A stretch of 64,000 nucleotides of DNA from Sabellastarte sp. h YS-2021. Its lineage: Eukaryota; Annelida; Polychaeta; Sabellida; Sabellidae. Where the stretch lies: positions 18,762,496-18,826,495 of the forward strand of contig OZ024936.1 of NCBI GenBank assembly GCA_964017235.1, in the 5' to 3' direction. Below are positions 36,201 to 48,200 of the stretch, in pieces. The first letter of the stretch is position 1. The number at the start of each line of letters is the position of its first letter. The translations under genes and the position numbers were made by a program. The notes beneath the pieces are model-generated. The model made no database searches and had not been told where the DNA came from. It saw only the letters and a list, made by a program, of their open reading frames with translations.

Positions 36201-39200
36201 CTGACGTCATAGCCCTTAGGGGTTCTTCCTATCTGTGTACTCCGGGTACACAATCCTCCTTCCAAACACCCTACAGTGTACAACACTGTGTATTCTCATC
36301 AGGTTTTTGGCTCTTTACAAGTCCGACCTTCAGGATTGGGACTCTGTAAATGGGACTCAGACTGGAAATTTTTTGGAACTATTTTTTATTACTCTCAATT
36401 CGAGAAAAACAACATTCAGACCTTCCAGTCTCAGCTGTAATCCCGCCACCGGGCGGTTGAATTCAGCATTCAGTCCCACATGGTAAGCTATTGTAGCGCA
36501 ATAAAATTGAAAATTTTAATTACTTAAATGTAGCTTTTATAAGCTACAAGCTTACCATGTGGGACTGAGAAGAGTCCCACCCTACCTCCCCGCTGTATTA
36601 CAGCTGAGGGGACATGGGTTTAATCTCAACGAAAAGGAGGCTGATACACAGGAAGTGATGACGTCACGACAACCTATGAGGCCGAACCAACTACATGCTT
36701 GTTTTTCTCGAGCGTTGGTCGTCTGTGCCTCGCGGCAACCAGTAAAGCATTCAGTCCCACATGGTAAGCTTGTAGCTTATAAAAGCTACATTTAAGTAAT
36801 TAAAATTTTCAAATTTGCTTCTATCTCCTTAACCGTGCGAGATAGAGCGATTTTGGCAAAATTTTCGACCCATAGCGTATCTGAGCATTGTACTCTTGGT
36901 AATTTTTAAAAAATTTTCCCCTCCTCAAAAATGGCGGCCATTTTGAATTTTTGAATTTTTGCCAAAAATGGCAAAACACAAATTTGGTTCTACCATGCGA
37001 GATAGAGCGATTTCGGCAAAATTTTCGACCCACAGGGTATCTAAGGAGTGTACTCTTGCAATTTTCCAAAAATTTTCCCCTCCCCAAAAATGGCGGCCAT
37101 TTTGAATTTTCGAATTTTTACCAAAAATGGCAAAACACAAATTTGCTTCTATCTCCTTAACCGTGCGAGATAGAGCAATTTCGGCAAAATTTTCGACCCA
37201 CAGGGTATCTAAGTAGTGTACTCTTTCAATTTTCCAAAAATTTTCCCCTCCCCAAAAATGGCGGCCATTTTGAATTTTCGAATTTTTGCCAAAACTGGCA
37301 AAACACAAATTTGCTTCTATCTCCTTAACCGTGCCAGATAGAGCGATTTCGTCGAAATTTTCGACTCACAGGGCATCTGAGCATTGTACTCTTGGTAATT
37401 TTTAAAAAATTTTCCCCTCCCCAAAAATGGCGGCCATTTTGAATTTTCGAATTTTTACCAAAAATGGCAAACACAAATTTGCTTCTATCTCCTTAACCGT
37501 GCGAGATAGTGATTTCGTCGAAATTTTCCACCCACAGGGTATCTAATCTTTGCAATTTTCCAAAAAATTTCCCCTCCCCAAAAATGGCGGCCATTTTGAA
37601 TTTTCGAATTTTTGCCAAAAATGGCAAAACACAAATTTGCTTCTATCTCCTTAACCGTGCGAGATAGAGTGATTTCGTCGAAATTTTCGACCCACAGGGT
37701 ATCTAATGTTTGCAATTTTCCAAAAAAATTTCCCCTCCCCAAAAATGGCGGCCATTTTGAATTTTCGAATTTTTGCCAAAACTGGCAAAACACAAATTTG
37801 CTTCTATCTCCTTAACCGTGCGAGATAGAGCGATTTCGTCGAAATTTTCTACCCACAGGGCATCTGAGCATTGTACTCTTGGTAATTTTTAAAAAATTTT
37901 CCCCTCCCCAAAAATGGCGGCCATTTTGAATTTTCGAATTTTTACCAAAAATGGCAAAACACAAATTTGCTTCTATCTCCTTAACCGTGCGAGATAGAGT
38001 GATTTCGTCGAAATTTTCCACCCACAGGGTATCTAATCTTTGCAATTTTCCAAAAAATTTCCCCTCCCCAAAAATGGCGGCCATTTTGAATTTTCGAATT
38101 TTTGCCAAAAATGGCAAAACACAAATTTGCTTCTATCTCCTTAACCGTGCGAGATAGAGTGATTTCGTCGAAATTTTCGACCCACAGGGTATCTAGTGTT
38201 TGCAATTTTCCAAAAAATTTTCCCCTCCCCAAAAATGGCGGCCATTTTGAATTTTCGAATTTTTCCCAAAAATGGCAAAACACAAATTTGCTTCTATCTC
38301 CTTAACTGTGCTTCTATCTCCTTAACCGTGCGAGATAGAGCGATTTCGTCGAAATTTTCGACCCACAGGGTATCTGAGCATTGTACTCTTGGTAATTTTT
38401 AAAAAATTTTCCCCTCCCCAAAAATGGCGGCCATTTTGAATTTTTGAATTTTTGCCAAAAATGGCAAAACACAAATTTCCTTCTATCTCCTTAACCGTGC
38501 GAGATAGAGCGATTTCGTCGAAATTTTCGACCCACAGGGTATCTAAGGAATGCAATCTTTGCAATTTTCCAAAAATTTTCCCCTCCCCAAAAATGGCGGC
38601 CATTTTGAATTTTCGAATTTTTGCCAAAAATGGCAAAACACAAATTTGCTTCTATCTCCTTAACCGTGCGAGATAGAGCGATTTCGTCGAAATTTTCGAC
38701 CCACAGGGTATCTAAGGAATGCAATCCCAAAAATGGCAGCCATTTTGAATTTTCGAATTTTTGCCCAAAATGGAAAAACACAAACTGGCCTTAACCGTGC
38801 AAAATAGAGTTATTTCGTTGAAATTTTCGACCCATAGGGTATCTAAGAAATGTACTCTTGGCAATTTTCAAAAAAATTTCCTTTTCCAAAAAATGGCGGC
38901 CATTTTGAATTTTCAAATTTTTGCCAAAAATAGAAAAACAGGAATTTGCTTCTATCTTCTTAACCGTGCAAGATAGAGTGATTTCGTCAAAATTTTCAAC
39001 CCAACCAATGCAAAAAGGCATGAAGCTGAAATAATTTACATCTACACTAACAAATATTTAAGCATCATTGATATATTTTACAAATGAAACAGGGTCTTGT
39101 AAGACTACTGTACAATTTGGGCAAAAGGTTCATGGGTGGACATTACACATGATAATGTGTGTTCTTCTATGCTATCCTGTTTCTATTCGCATCTACTATC

Positions 39201-42200
39201 AACAGGGCGGCCTATTTCTAGTTTTTATTGCGTTAATACATCCTATCCAATGGACAATTGCTTTACCGGTCGGCGCCACCGGTCCTGCCAAACGCCAGAA
39301 AAAGACGTCCTGTATATAATACCTGCAGGACCGGCCAGTAGTGTGCATTCGCTAGGTGGCGCATCAATACTTGCTTCCTGTCCAGACAGAGTGACGTCAG
39401 TTCATCTTTTTCGTTTGGCGCATGTAGTGTGCAGACGCGTTTTGAAGTTATCTCCAAGTTTGAAGAAAACGCGGTTTATTCTACGAATTTAAAGCTTATT
39501 TTCATCTGAAAATATATATATTGTGTTACATACATATCAGGGCCTCTCCAGGACTTAAACGAGACATTACCCAGTGTTTTATTAGCCAGTTTTTAAGAAT
39601 TCTGTGTACTTGTTGTCGAAGACGAGGTCGTGGGTGAGAGGTCGTGTGTCGTCCCTGCAGCATTCCTTCTGCTGTTTAGAAGCGTGTAGTTTCCACGATT
39701 CCCCCTCTTTTATTTCTACCTGGTCGAGTAACACGGAGTGTATGTCGACTAGAAGATATTTGAAGGAAAGAAGAATGCATCGTCTGACGTCATCACTTCC
39801 AGCTTATGCTTGTCACGTGACACGGACCTGGTCACGTGATACGCATTCAATAATGGAGGAATCGTGTTTTCAACAGAAGTTTTAGAAGGAAAGACGAGTA
39901 TTTATTGCTTTACACCCACTTTTTAACTGGCAAGAAGAAATCCAGCAACTCGTCTGTTGGCCTGAAGAAGTTAGATGACAAATGGTTGTGAAACTCGGCG
40001 AATTTTTGCCGGTGCCGGTCATGTGACTTCACAGATCTCAACTCAACTACCGGCAAGCAAATCCCCAAGCGTGACTGGTTCAGCTGACAAGAAGTGATGA
40101 GTTTTACCGGTACCAGTTCTGGTCAGACTACCAGTGGGGAGCACTAGTGATGAGTTTTACCGGTTCCAGTCTGTACAGACTACCGGTGGGTGCTGTTCCT
40201 GTGAAGAAACCCCTTCAGTGGTTGCCAGTGATCAGCCCTGTTTGATCCTGGAACCTCCACCAGAGGCCTTTCCACTGGTGGGACTGTTGGGGTACCGGTT
40301 CCAGTCATGTTCCTGTGAAACTGTCAAGAAACCCCCCCTTCAGTGGTTCCAGTGATCAGCCCTGTGTTGATACTGGAACCTTCACCAGAGGCCTTTCCAC
40401 TGGTGGGACTGTTGGGGGTACCGGTTCCGGTCTGTACAGACTACCGGTGGGTGCTGTTCCTGTGAAGAAACCCCTTCAGTGGTTGCCAGTGATCACCCCT
40501 TTTTGATCCTGGAACCTCCACCAGAGGCCTCTCCACTGGTGGGACTGTTAGGGTACCGATTCCAGTCATGTTCCTGTGAAGCTGTCAAGGAACCCCCCTT
40601 CAGTGGTTACCAGTGATCAGCCCTGTTTTGATACTGGAACCTCCACCAGAGGCCTTTCCACTGGTGTGACTGTTGGGGGTACCGGTTCCAGTCTTGTTCA
40701 GACCACCGGTGCGGCTGCTCAGAGGGTTCACCTACCAGAAGTCGCGGTGACCATTGAGATCCTTATCTTCCCTGTGCAGAATTTTGGACCGGTACCGGTC
40801 TTGTTCAGGCTACCGGTAGGGTCACTAGCCAGCCAGTGATGAGGGATACCGGCACCAGTTCTGTTCGGACTGCCGGTTGTGGTCACAGAAATCCAGCAAG
40901 GGCTACCGGTTAAACAGGATTACCGGTTACACAGAGTTGCTGGTGGCATACAGCAGGGCTACTGGTTCAGGGAATTACCGGCTCCTGAGTGTTGCCGGTT
41001 CCGGAGTGCTGTCGGTTCTGGAGTGTTGCCGGTTCCGGAGTGTTGCCGGTTACAGAGGAATGTGTACCCATCCTTAAACGCAAGAAACCAGCTTCAATCC
41101 AGTGCTGACAACAGGTTTGCCGGTTACAGAGCATTGCCGGTTCCGGAGTGTTGCTGTTTCCGAAACCGTAGTGATGCTGGTTACAAGAAATCTGCTGTTC
41201 CCATCCTTACTGGCAAGGAACCAGCTTCAAATTCAGTGCTGACAACAGGTTCAACAGTTAGCCTTCTCTCAGAGCCTACCGGTTTGACCGGTTACAGAGC
41301 TTGTTGATTGCAGAGAAAAGCTGCTGAACCACCACTGTGGACAGAAAGAAGGCAACTTCATATGAGCCTATCCTGGCTAAGAAGTAGTTCACCCAGTTCT
41401 GCCAACTCCGGTGAGTTTATGCAGAACTGTGGAGCCACCAGGAACCGGTTACAGAGCATTGCCTCACGTATAACCGTTTAAGGCCTGGTACTGGGCAGGT
41501 CTCCAGGACTGACTAACAGACCAGCAGAAGTTCCTTAAAGGCCCAAACAGCTGTTTAGGCCAACCAGTGGCAACCTAAGGAACTGGTTACAACCAGTTCC
41601 GGAGGAATTCTTTGACCAGTCACTGGTCCCAGTCAAATGCCTGTCAAACTATCTGACCAGTCAGCCAGCCTACCCGAAACCTACCCTTTCGGGACCCAGC
41701 TGGTCAGACAGTGGCTATAGATAAGAGGGAGACTGTCGAGCAGGAATTGTCCACTACCAGTCAACCTCCCCTTATCAGACCTCACACCTTGTGGACTGGC
41801 CATCCAGTTTGTCTTGTACCCAACCTGTGACCAGTGTCAGCTGCCTTCAAGGGGTCCTGAGTTGGTAAGCTCAGCCTTCCCCTCAAGATTATAACCCGTT
41901 TTGCCAGTTTCAAAACTCAAGCAGTGGGTAAAATATCTGTTAATCTGACCAGGGGTCACCGATGTTATAAATGGCTGTGGGGATGAGTGAGGTCTAGTCT
42001 GTTACCAGTGTTGACACTATTTTGGCTAACTATGCCTCCTCAAAACTTGGGCCGTCCTAGGGGCTAGCCCAAGTTCGAAAGAAATCTCCCAGGAAGGCTA
42101 CACCCTCACCTTCCGGAGATGACCGGCTTGGCCAGATCTCCAGGCTGGAGAAGTGGCCCAGTACCCTGAGTAATTCAGTTTGGGAAACTTTGAGAACTAT

Positions 42201-45200
42201 ATTAACCTCTCTTCAGCAGGGGAGTGGATAACTTCAAGGTTCCCTACTCCCTCACCGCTTTCCACCAACAAGGAAGTACCGGAATTTTTCATATCCAGGG
42301 TCTTCCCCACCAGTTCAGTCACTCCCCTGGGTCTGTTCACAGTACAATGGGAGTCTTCTCTCGGTGGTGGCGAAGGAGGTCTAACTATGGCATTACAGAG
42401 TACCACGACTGGTTGGTCAAGCCAGTTCCCACCAAGTCTGTCTCCAGCATACACATTCTCTAAAGGAGCCCAGTGTCAGGAGTAAGCTTGAATGGTAAAC
42501 ATGAAAAATTAGAACTGGACCTCAAGCAAGTCTTCGACTTAGTAGGCTTCCAGTTAGCTCGGAAGAGCGTAAGGTCATACCCACCCTAGAGCGTTGGTAG
42601 ACCTTGTATGCTTATCCAGAAGCTTCTCCTCGGACATTCATGCCCAGGGGCTAGCCCTGATAGGGTTACTGGCAGTCATAGAGAAGCAAGTACACCTAGC
42701 TCACCTCCACATGAGGCTGATTAAGTGGCACTAGAAGTACAGCTGGGGGGTGCCAGAATCACTAGAAAGGTGACTCCAGTTCCCTCCGCCCCCATCTTCA
42801 ATGGTGGCTGCAGGAAGACCAGGTGCTTCAGGGTCAACCATTACACCCGCTATATATGCTCTCAGTCCTTACAGATGCATCACGAAGGGTGGGGTTCTCA
42901 CTTAGGAGAACACACTGCAAGGGGAACCATGGTCCCTTCCAGAAGCAAGTTACACTTTTACTATCTGGAACTAAGATGGTCATTTGGCCCCTTAAGAATT
43001 CCAAGACCTCTGGTTGAACAATATTGCTGTTATATCTACAGACAAGACAACAGTGGTTGCCTGTATGAAGGGAGAAGGGGGATGAAGTCAGGCCCTCTTT
43101 GTGCCCTTCTGTGGAGAATCCTGACCTGGTTTTCCAGGAAACAGGTGACTAGCCCGACACATTCCAGGCGGCTGAATGTCATAGCACACAAGCTATCCAG
43201 TGTCACGCAACTGAACAGAGCAGACAAAATGGTCCCTCCTGTCAGTTTTTCCAAACAATATGCTTCTGGTGGCACCAAGGCTAAGTGGGCCTGTTTGTTG
43301 CCACCTGGCTCAACAACTGTCTCAACTTTCATCACTGGTGATAGATCCCCCAATATGGACAATGATACAATCGGTCTGCCATGGGAGGATCTGGACCCAT
43401 ATGCCTTCCCATTGGTAGCCATCTTGGGCAAGGGGTGGAGAAGTTGCAGGACTGCCCATGCAGGGAAATCATTCTGATTTCTCCAAGTGGCCCAACATGC
43501 CTAGATCCGAGATCCCTTGTTCATGTCAAGTCCGATTCCTTGGTACCTGTCCAACCTGCTCTCTCAACCATTTAATGAGACTCCTCACAGGAATCTGTCA
43601 AAATTAGATCTGCATGCATTGCTCCTAGAGCCTCTGCAATCAAGGAGCAGGGTTTCCTCTAAGGCAGTGGCAGTAGGAATTGAGGCACCTCAAAGAGGAT
43701 CAACCAGATAAGTCATTGCTGACAACTGGGTAATTCAACAATCAATTCATCACAATGAGAATCTTGCTCGTCTTTTGGGACAGTTTACAGAGACAGACCT
43801 ACGGGTTGGAGGGGCATCCCCTCCTGGAACCTCCCCCTGGTGTTGCACCAATTTGCAAGGCTCCATTAGAACCCCTTAAAGAGGCCTCTTTGAAGCATTG
43901 AGCTTCAAGACTGTTTTTCCTCTTGACCCTGGATTCTGCCAAAACAGGAGTGAGATTCATGCTTAGTAAAGAAACACATCAGACACCAGTCAGACTGTTG
44001 CAAGGGGTCTTTGTACCCAGCACCCAGCCTTTTTTTCCAAGAACCAGCTGGCCAAGGAGAGTCTGGACAGTTTGGCCCCAGTGGTTATACCAACCCTGGC
44101 CCTAACTCTGGATCACTCCCACAAGCCTGATAGGTCCTGTGTCGGTTCAGAGTACTGTGCTACTTTTTGGGACAGGATCTCAAACAGAACAATGAGTTCG
44201 TCTTCTCCCTTTAGAAAGGTTTTGACAAGACATCTCACCTGCCTCCATCTCCTCATGGATCAAGCAACTGTGATCCTACGTTATGAGCTCTCTGATCGGG
44301 AGGCCCTGACCCTACATCAGGTTAAAGCCCATGTTGTCAGGGCCTCTTGCTGCTTCTAGGGCATTCCAGTTGGGAGTCTCCTTAGAACAATTTTTCAGCC
44401 GGCCACTGAAGTAACAACACCTTCACACAGTTCTATTTGAAGGATGTGGCTTGGGCTGTTTCAGAGACCCTTCATTTGGGCCTAGTTGTGGCTGCTCAGC
44501 AGATCCACAATTAGCCCTTATTTTGAGATTTGTATATATGTAGTGTTGATAGTTCTAGGAGCTAGCTACACTCCTTCCTTTGGGAGGTTATTGCCTTCTG
44601 GGACTGGACTCATCCCTCTCTCCCCCTACCTCAGAGCAGGTCTGTTAAAAGGGGGGGGGCAACGTCGGTATACCCCCCGGCAACCGGGCACTGGTATCCG
44701 ACCAAAGGCCTACAGGTTCCTGACTGAAAGTTAACCTAGGCCAGAGGGAATTTTCTTATCATTTATGAGTTCACCTAAGTCCCTAGTAACTTACCCTCCG
44801 ACCAAGCGGTAGTTATTCAGCAATTGTCCATTGGATAGGATGTATTAACGCAATAAAATTGCAAATTTAATAAGTAAATTAAATTTTTATAAGTTAATAC
44901 CCTATCCAATGGACAGGCAAGGCCCTCCCTACCAACCCCTCTACCAGCTTACTAGGGGTCTAAATCTGTTTAGACAACGAAAAAGATGAACTGACGTCAC
45001 TCTGTCTGGACAGGAAGCAAGTATTGATGCGCCACCTAGCGAATGCACACTACTGGCCGGTCCTGCTGGTATTATATACAGGACGTCTTTTTCTGGCGTT
45101 TGGCGGGACTGGTCGCGCCGACCGGTAAAGCAATTGTCCATTGGATAGGGTATTAACTTATAAAAATTTAATTTACTTATTAAATTTGCAAATTTCTAGT

Positions 45201-48200
45201 TTACAGTAAAAAAAATCCCAATTATCACCAATTTCAAGTGAGAACCAGTCCAGATCCAAAACCCCTTTTGAAACAAGATTTCGGGTTCCAGTTTCAATAT
45301 TCTCTAACAAGTATAACATTGCTAATTCCTGCTGCCTGTTTTCAGCACTATTTGTTGGGTGGTTGTGCCTCAGACAGAAGTGTACTGCTGTATGACATGA
45401 GGGGCTCTGCACCGCTCAGAAAGGTCAGTTTTGCCAACTCTATCAAGATAAATTTCCCTTTGAAGTGTAATACCGATATAGTTTGAGTTTCAGCATTTCC
45501 TCAGTCGGATAAACCTACAAACAGGAGATGATTTTCCGTTATCCAAAACATGGCAGTTTTTCTCAAAGAAAATTGCTATGAACGAATTAAAATCTGTGAT
45601 TTTATTGCGCTGCAATAGCTTACCATGTGGGACTAAATGCTATTCTCGGATGGCCGCCAGGCTCGGCCAACGTCTAAGAAAAACAGACATTTATTGTTGG
45701 CCATAGCCTCAGGTTGTCATCATGTGACCTACCCCATTTGTCTTCTCCTTTCTCGTTGGCCGCCGCCATATTGGAACCTTTTGTGAAGTTTTTTTGCCGT
45801 TTTCTACTTATATCTCAGTTCAGTTTGATTGTTGGATGTCTATTTTCAGCCATTTTGTTTATTAACCTTTAAAGCACATATTACGTAACTTTCCGTCCAG
45901 TCGGATAAGTATTTTTTTTTGTACCAGTTCTGAGTTTTCGCCTTGGCTAGGCTTTTATGTGATTGGGTGTTACCTCTTTTATTAAGCATCCCGCAAGGGA
46001 CGCTTGTTTGTGTATGGGAGACCTTCAGGCTCCGCCAGCTCCGCCGGCTCTGCATTTTGTTTTCCTTATAACTCTGTAACCGTTAGGCGGATTCTTTTCA
46101 AATTTGGCAGGTTTAGGCAGTAGTCGTGGGGAATTTTTTTGAATATGCTGCAGTGACATTTCAACCAATCGGAGAGGTCACATGATCAAAAATGTCTTTT
46201 TTCGATGGGGAAGCTTGTCCAGATGATAACTTGAAAGGAATTTTATCAATTCACCTGAAACTTGGCAAATGCATTCATTCTATTAAAATCTGGAAATCAT
46301 TAGATTTTGGCATTGATTGGTTAAGAAATAGCCGAGTAATTAATGATTAATTAATCATTATGAATTTTCCAAATAAGGAAAACACAAAAATGCTTATATC
46401 TCAAAAACCCTGCTAGATAGAGCGATTTCGACGAAATTTTTGACCCTAAGGGTATCTGCAGAGTAGCCATGCCAATTTTCAAAAAAATTTTGTCTCGCCA
46501 AAAATGGCGGCCATTTTGAATTTTCGAATTTTTTACAAAAATTGCAAAACATAAAAATGCTTATATCTCGAAAACCCTGCTAGATAGAGCGATTTCGACG
46601 AAATTTTTGGCCCACGGGGTATCTCTGCAAAGTAGCCATGTCAATTTTCAAAAAAAAATTTCTCACAAAAAGTGGCGGCCATTTTGAATTTTCGAATTTT
46701 TCACAAAATTTCAAAACATAAAAATGCTTATATCTTGAAAACCGTGCTAGATAGAGCGATTTCGACGAAATTTTTGACCCACAGGGTATCTCTGCAGAGT
46801 AGCCATGCCAATTTTCAAAAAAATTTTGTCTTGCCAAAAATGGCGGCCATTTTGAATTTTCGAATTTTTGCGCAAAAATTGCAAAACACAAAAATGCTAA
46901 TATCTCCAAAACCGTGCTACATAGAGCGATTTCGACGAAATTTTTGAACTTCAGGGTATCTGTGCAGAGCAGCCATCCCAAAGTGCTTTCACTCGATGAG
47001 GTTTCAGACCCGTAGCTAATTATTCACCTACTCAAAATGAGTAAATGCTAATTATCTCTAAAACTATTGCGGATACCCAATTTTTATCAAATAACTCATT
47101 CATCTACTTTTGGGAGAGCTTTCACGTGGTGAAGTTTCAGACCCGTAGATAATTACTCACCTACTCAAAATGAGTAAATGCGAATTATCTCTTAAAAGTA
47201 TTGCAGATAGCCAATTTTTCTCAAATAACTCATTCATCTACTTTTGGAAGAGCTTTCACATGGTGAAGTTTCAGACCCATAGCTAATTGCTCACCTACTC
47301 AAAATGAGTAAATGCGAATTACCTCTAAAAGTATTGCAGATAGCCAATTTTTCTCAAATAACTCATTCACCTACTTTTGGGAGAGCTTTCACTTGGTGAA
47401 GTTTCAGACCCGTAGCTAATTACTCACCTACTCAAAATGAGTAAATGCTAATTATCTCAAAAACTATTGTGGATACCCAATTTTTATCAAATAACTCATT
47501 CATCTACTTTTGGGAGAGCTTTCACATGGTGAAGTTTCAGACCCGTAGATAATTACTCACCTACTCAAAATGAGTAAATGCGAATTATCTCTTAAAAATA
47601 TTGCAGATAGCCAATTTTTCTCAAATAACTCATTCACCTACTTTTGGAAGAGCTTTCACATGGTGAAGTTTCAGACCCATAGCTAATTACTCACCTACTC
47701 AAAATGAGTAAATGCGAATTATCTCTAAAAGTATTGCAGATAGCCAATTTTTCTCAAATAACTCATTCACCTACTTTTGGGAGAGCTTTCACTCCGTGAA
47801 GTTTCAGACCCATAGCTAATTATTCACCTACTCAAAATGAGTAAATGCTAATTATCTATAAAAGTATTGCGGATACCCAATTTTTATCAAATAACTCCTT
47901 CATCTACTTGTGGGAGAGCTTTCACATGGTGAAGTTTCAGACCCATAGCTAATTACTCACCTACTCAAAATGAGTAAATGCGAATTATCTCTAAAAGTAT
48001 TGCAGATGGCCAATTTTTCTCAAATAAATCATTCACCTACTTTTGGGAGAGCTTTCACTTGGTGAAGTTTCAGACCCATATTTAATTACTCACCTACTCA
48101 AAATGAGTAAATGCGAATTATCTCTAAAAGTATTGCAGATGGCCAATTTTTCTCAAATAAATCATTCACCTACTTTTGGGAGAGCTTTCACTTGGTGAAG

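Larger units (their letters stand above)
30289..36810 (+). mobile_element. DIRS-like tyrosine-recombinase retrotransposon, copy 1
   Basis: A 6.5-kb element with gag-like, RT/RNase H and recombinase frames, inverted terminal repeats and an internal complementary region, the layout of DIRS1-type elements. These use a tyrosine recombinase rather than an integrase, so no target duplication is expected. Removing 30289-36810 leaves CAC joined to AAATTTGC, which is exactly the satellite consensus CACAAATTTGC, so the insertion was clean. The copy is dead: a poly(A) insert splits RNase H, and a catalytic Arg of the recombinase is changed. Confidence 0.92.
28371..39221 (+). mobile_element. Helitron-like (Helentron) element E1, family B, split by a DIRS-like element
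   Basis: The 5' end TTATGTCCACCCC forms a hairpin with GGGGTGGATAT. The 3' end carries GGGTGGACAT (39134-39143), the inverted copy of ATGTCCACCC, then a hairpin ACACAT-GATA-ATGTGT and, 58 bases later, CTAG at 39218-39221. E2 (52770-53997) has the same ends. The CG-rich patch (GCGCCGTCCGATGTCCGG) follows the 5' hairpin. The body is a satellite of about 169 bp (28796-30288 and 36811-39010), interrupted by the DIRS-like element. Without it, E1 is about 4.3 kb. Non-coding. Confidence 0.8.
39222..45191 (+). mobile_element. DIRS-like element, family 2, decayed (copy 2)
   Basis: The left terminal repeat (39242-39413) and right terminal repeat (44975-45151) are inverted copies (ATCCAATGGAC, AGGACCGGCCAGTAGTGTGC, GACGTCAGTTCATC). 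An internal complementary region lies at 44821-44918. The ends differ from copies 1 and 3, so it is a second family; a solo right repeat of this family is at 23190-23403. The coding part is degraded by stops and shifts. It starts directly after the CTAG that ends E1. The 11-base word ATTTCTAGTTT flanks both sides. Confidence 0.85.

Noticed and set aside
28727..38781. Many ORFs of 70-160 codons on both strands (KMAAIFGEGKIF-type and KHKFASISLTVRDR-type)
   Set aside because: They follow the 169-bp satellite on both strands, change frame from unit to unit, and have no domain. Chance openness of a stop-poor repeat.
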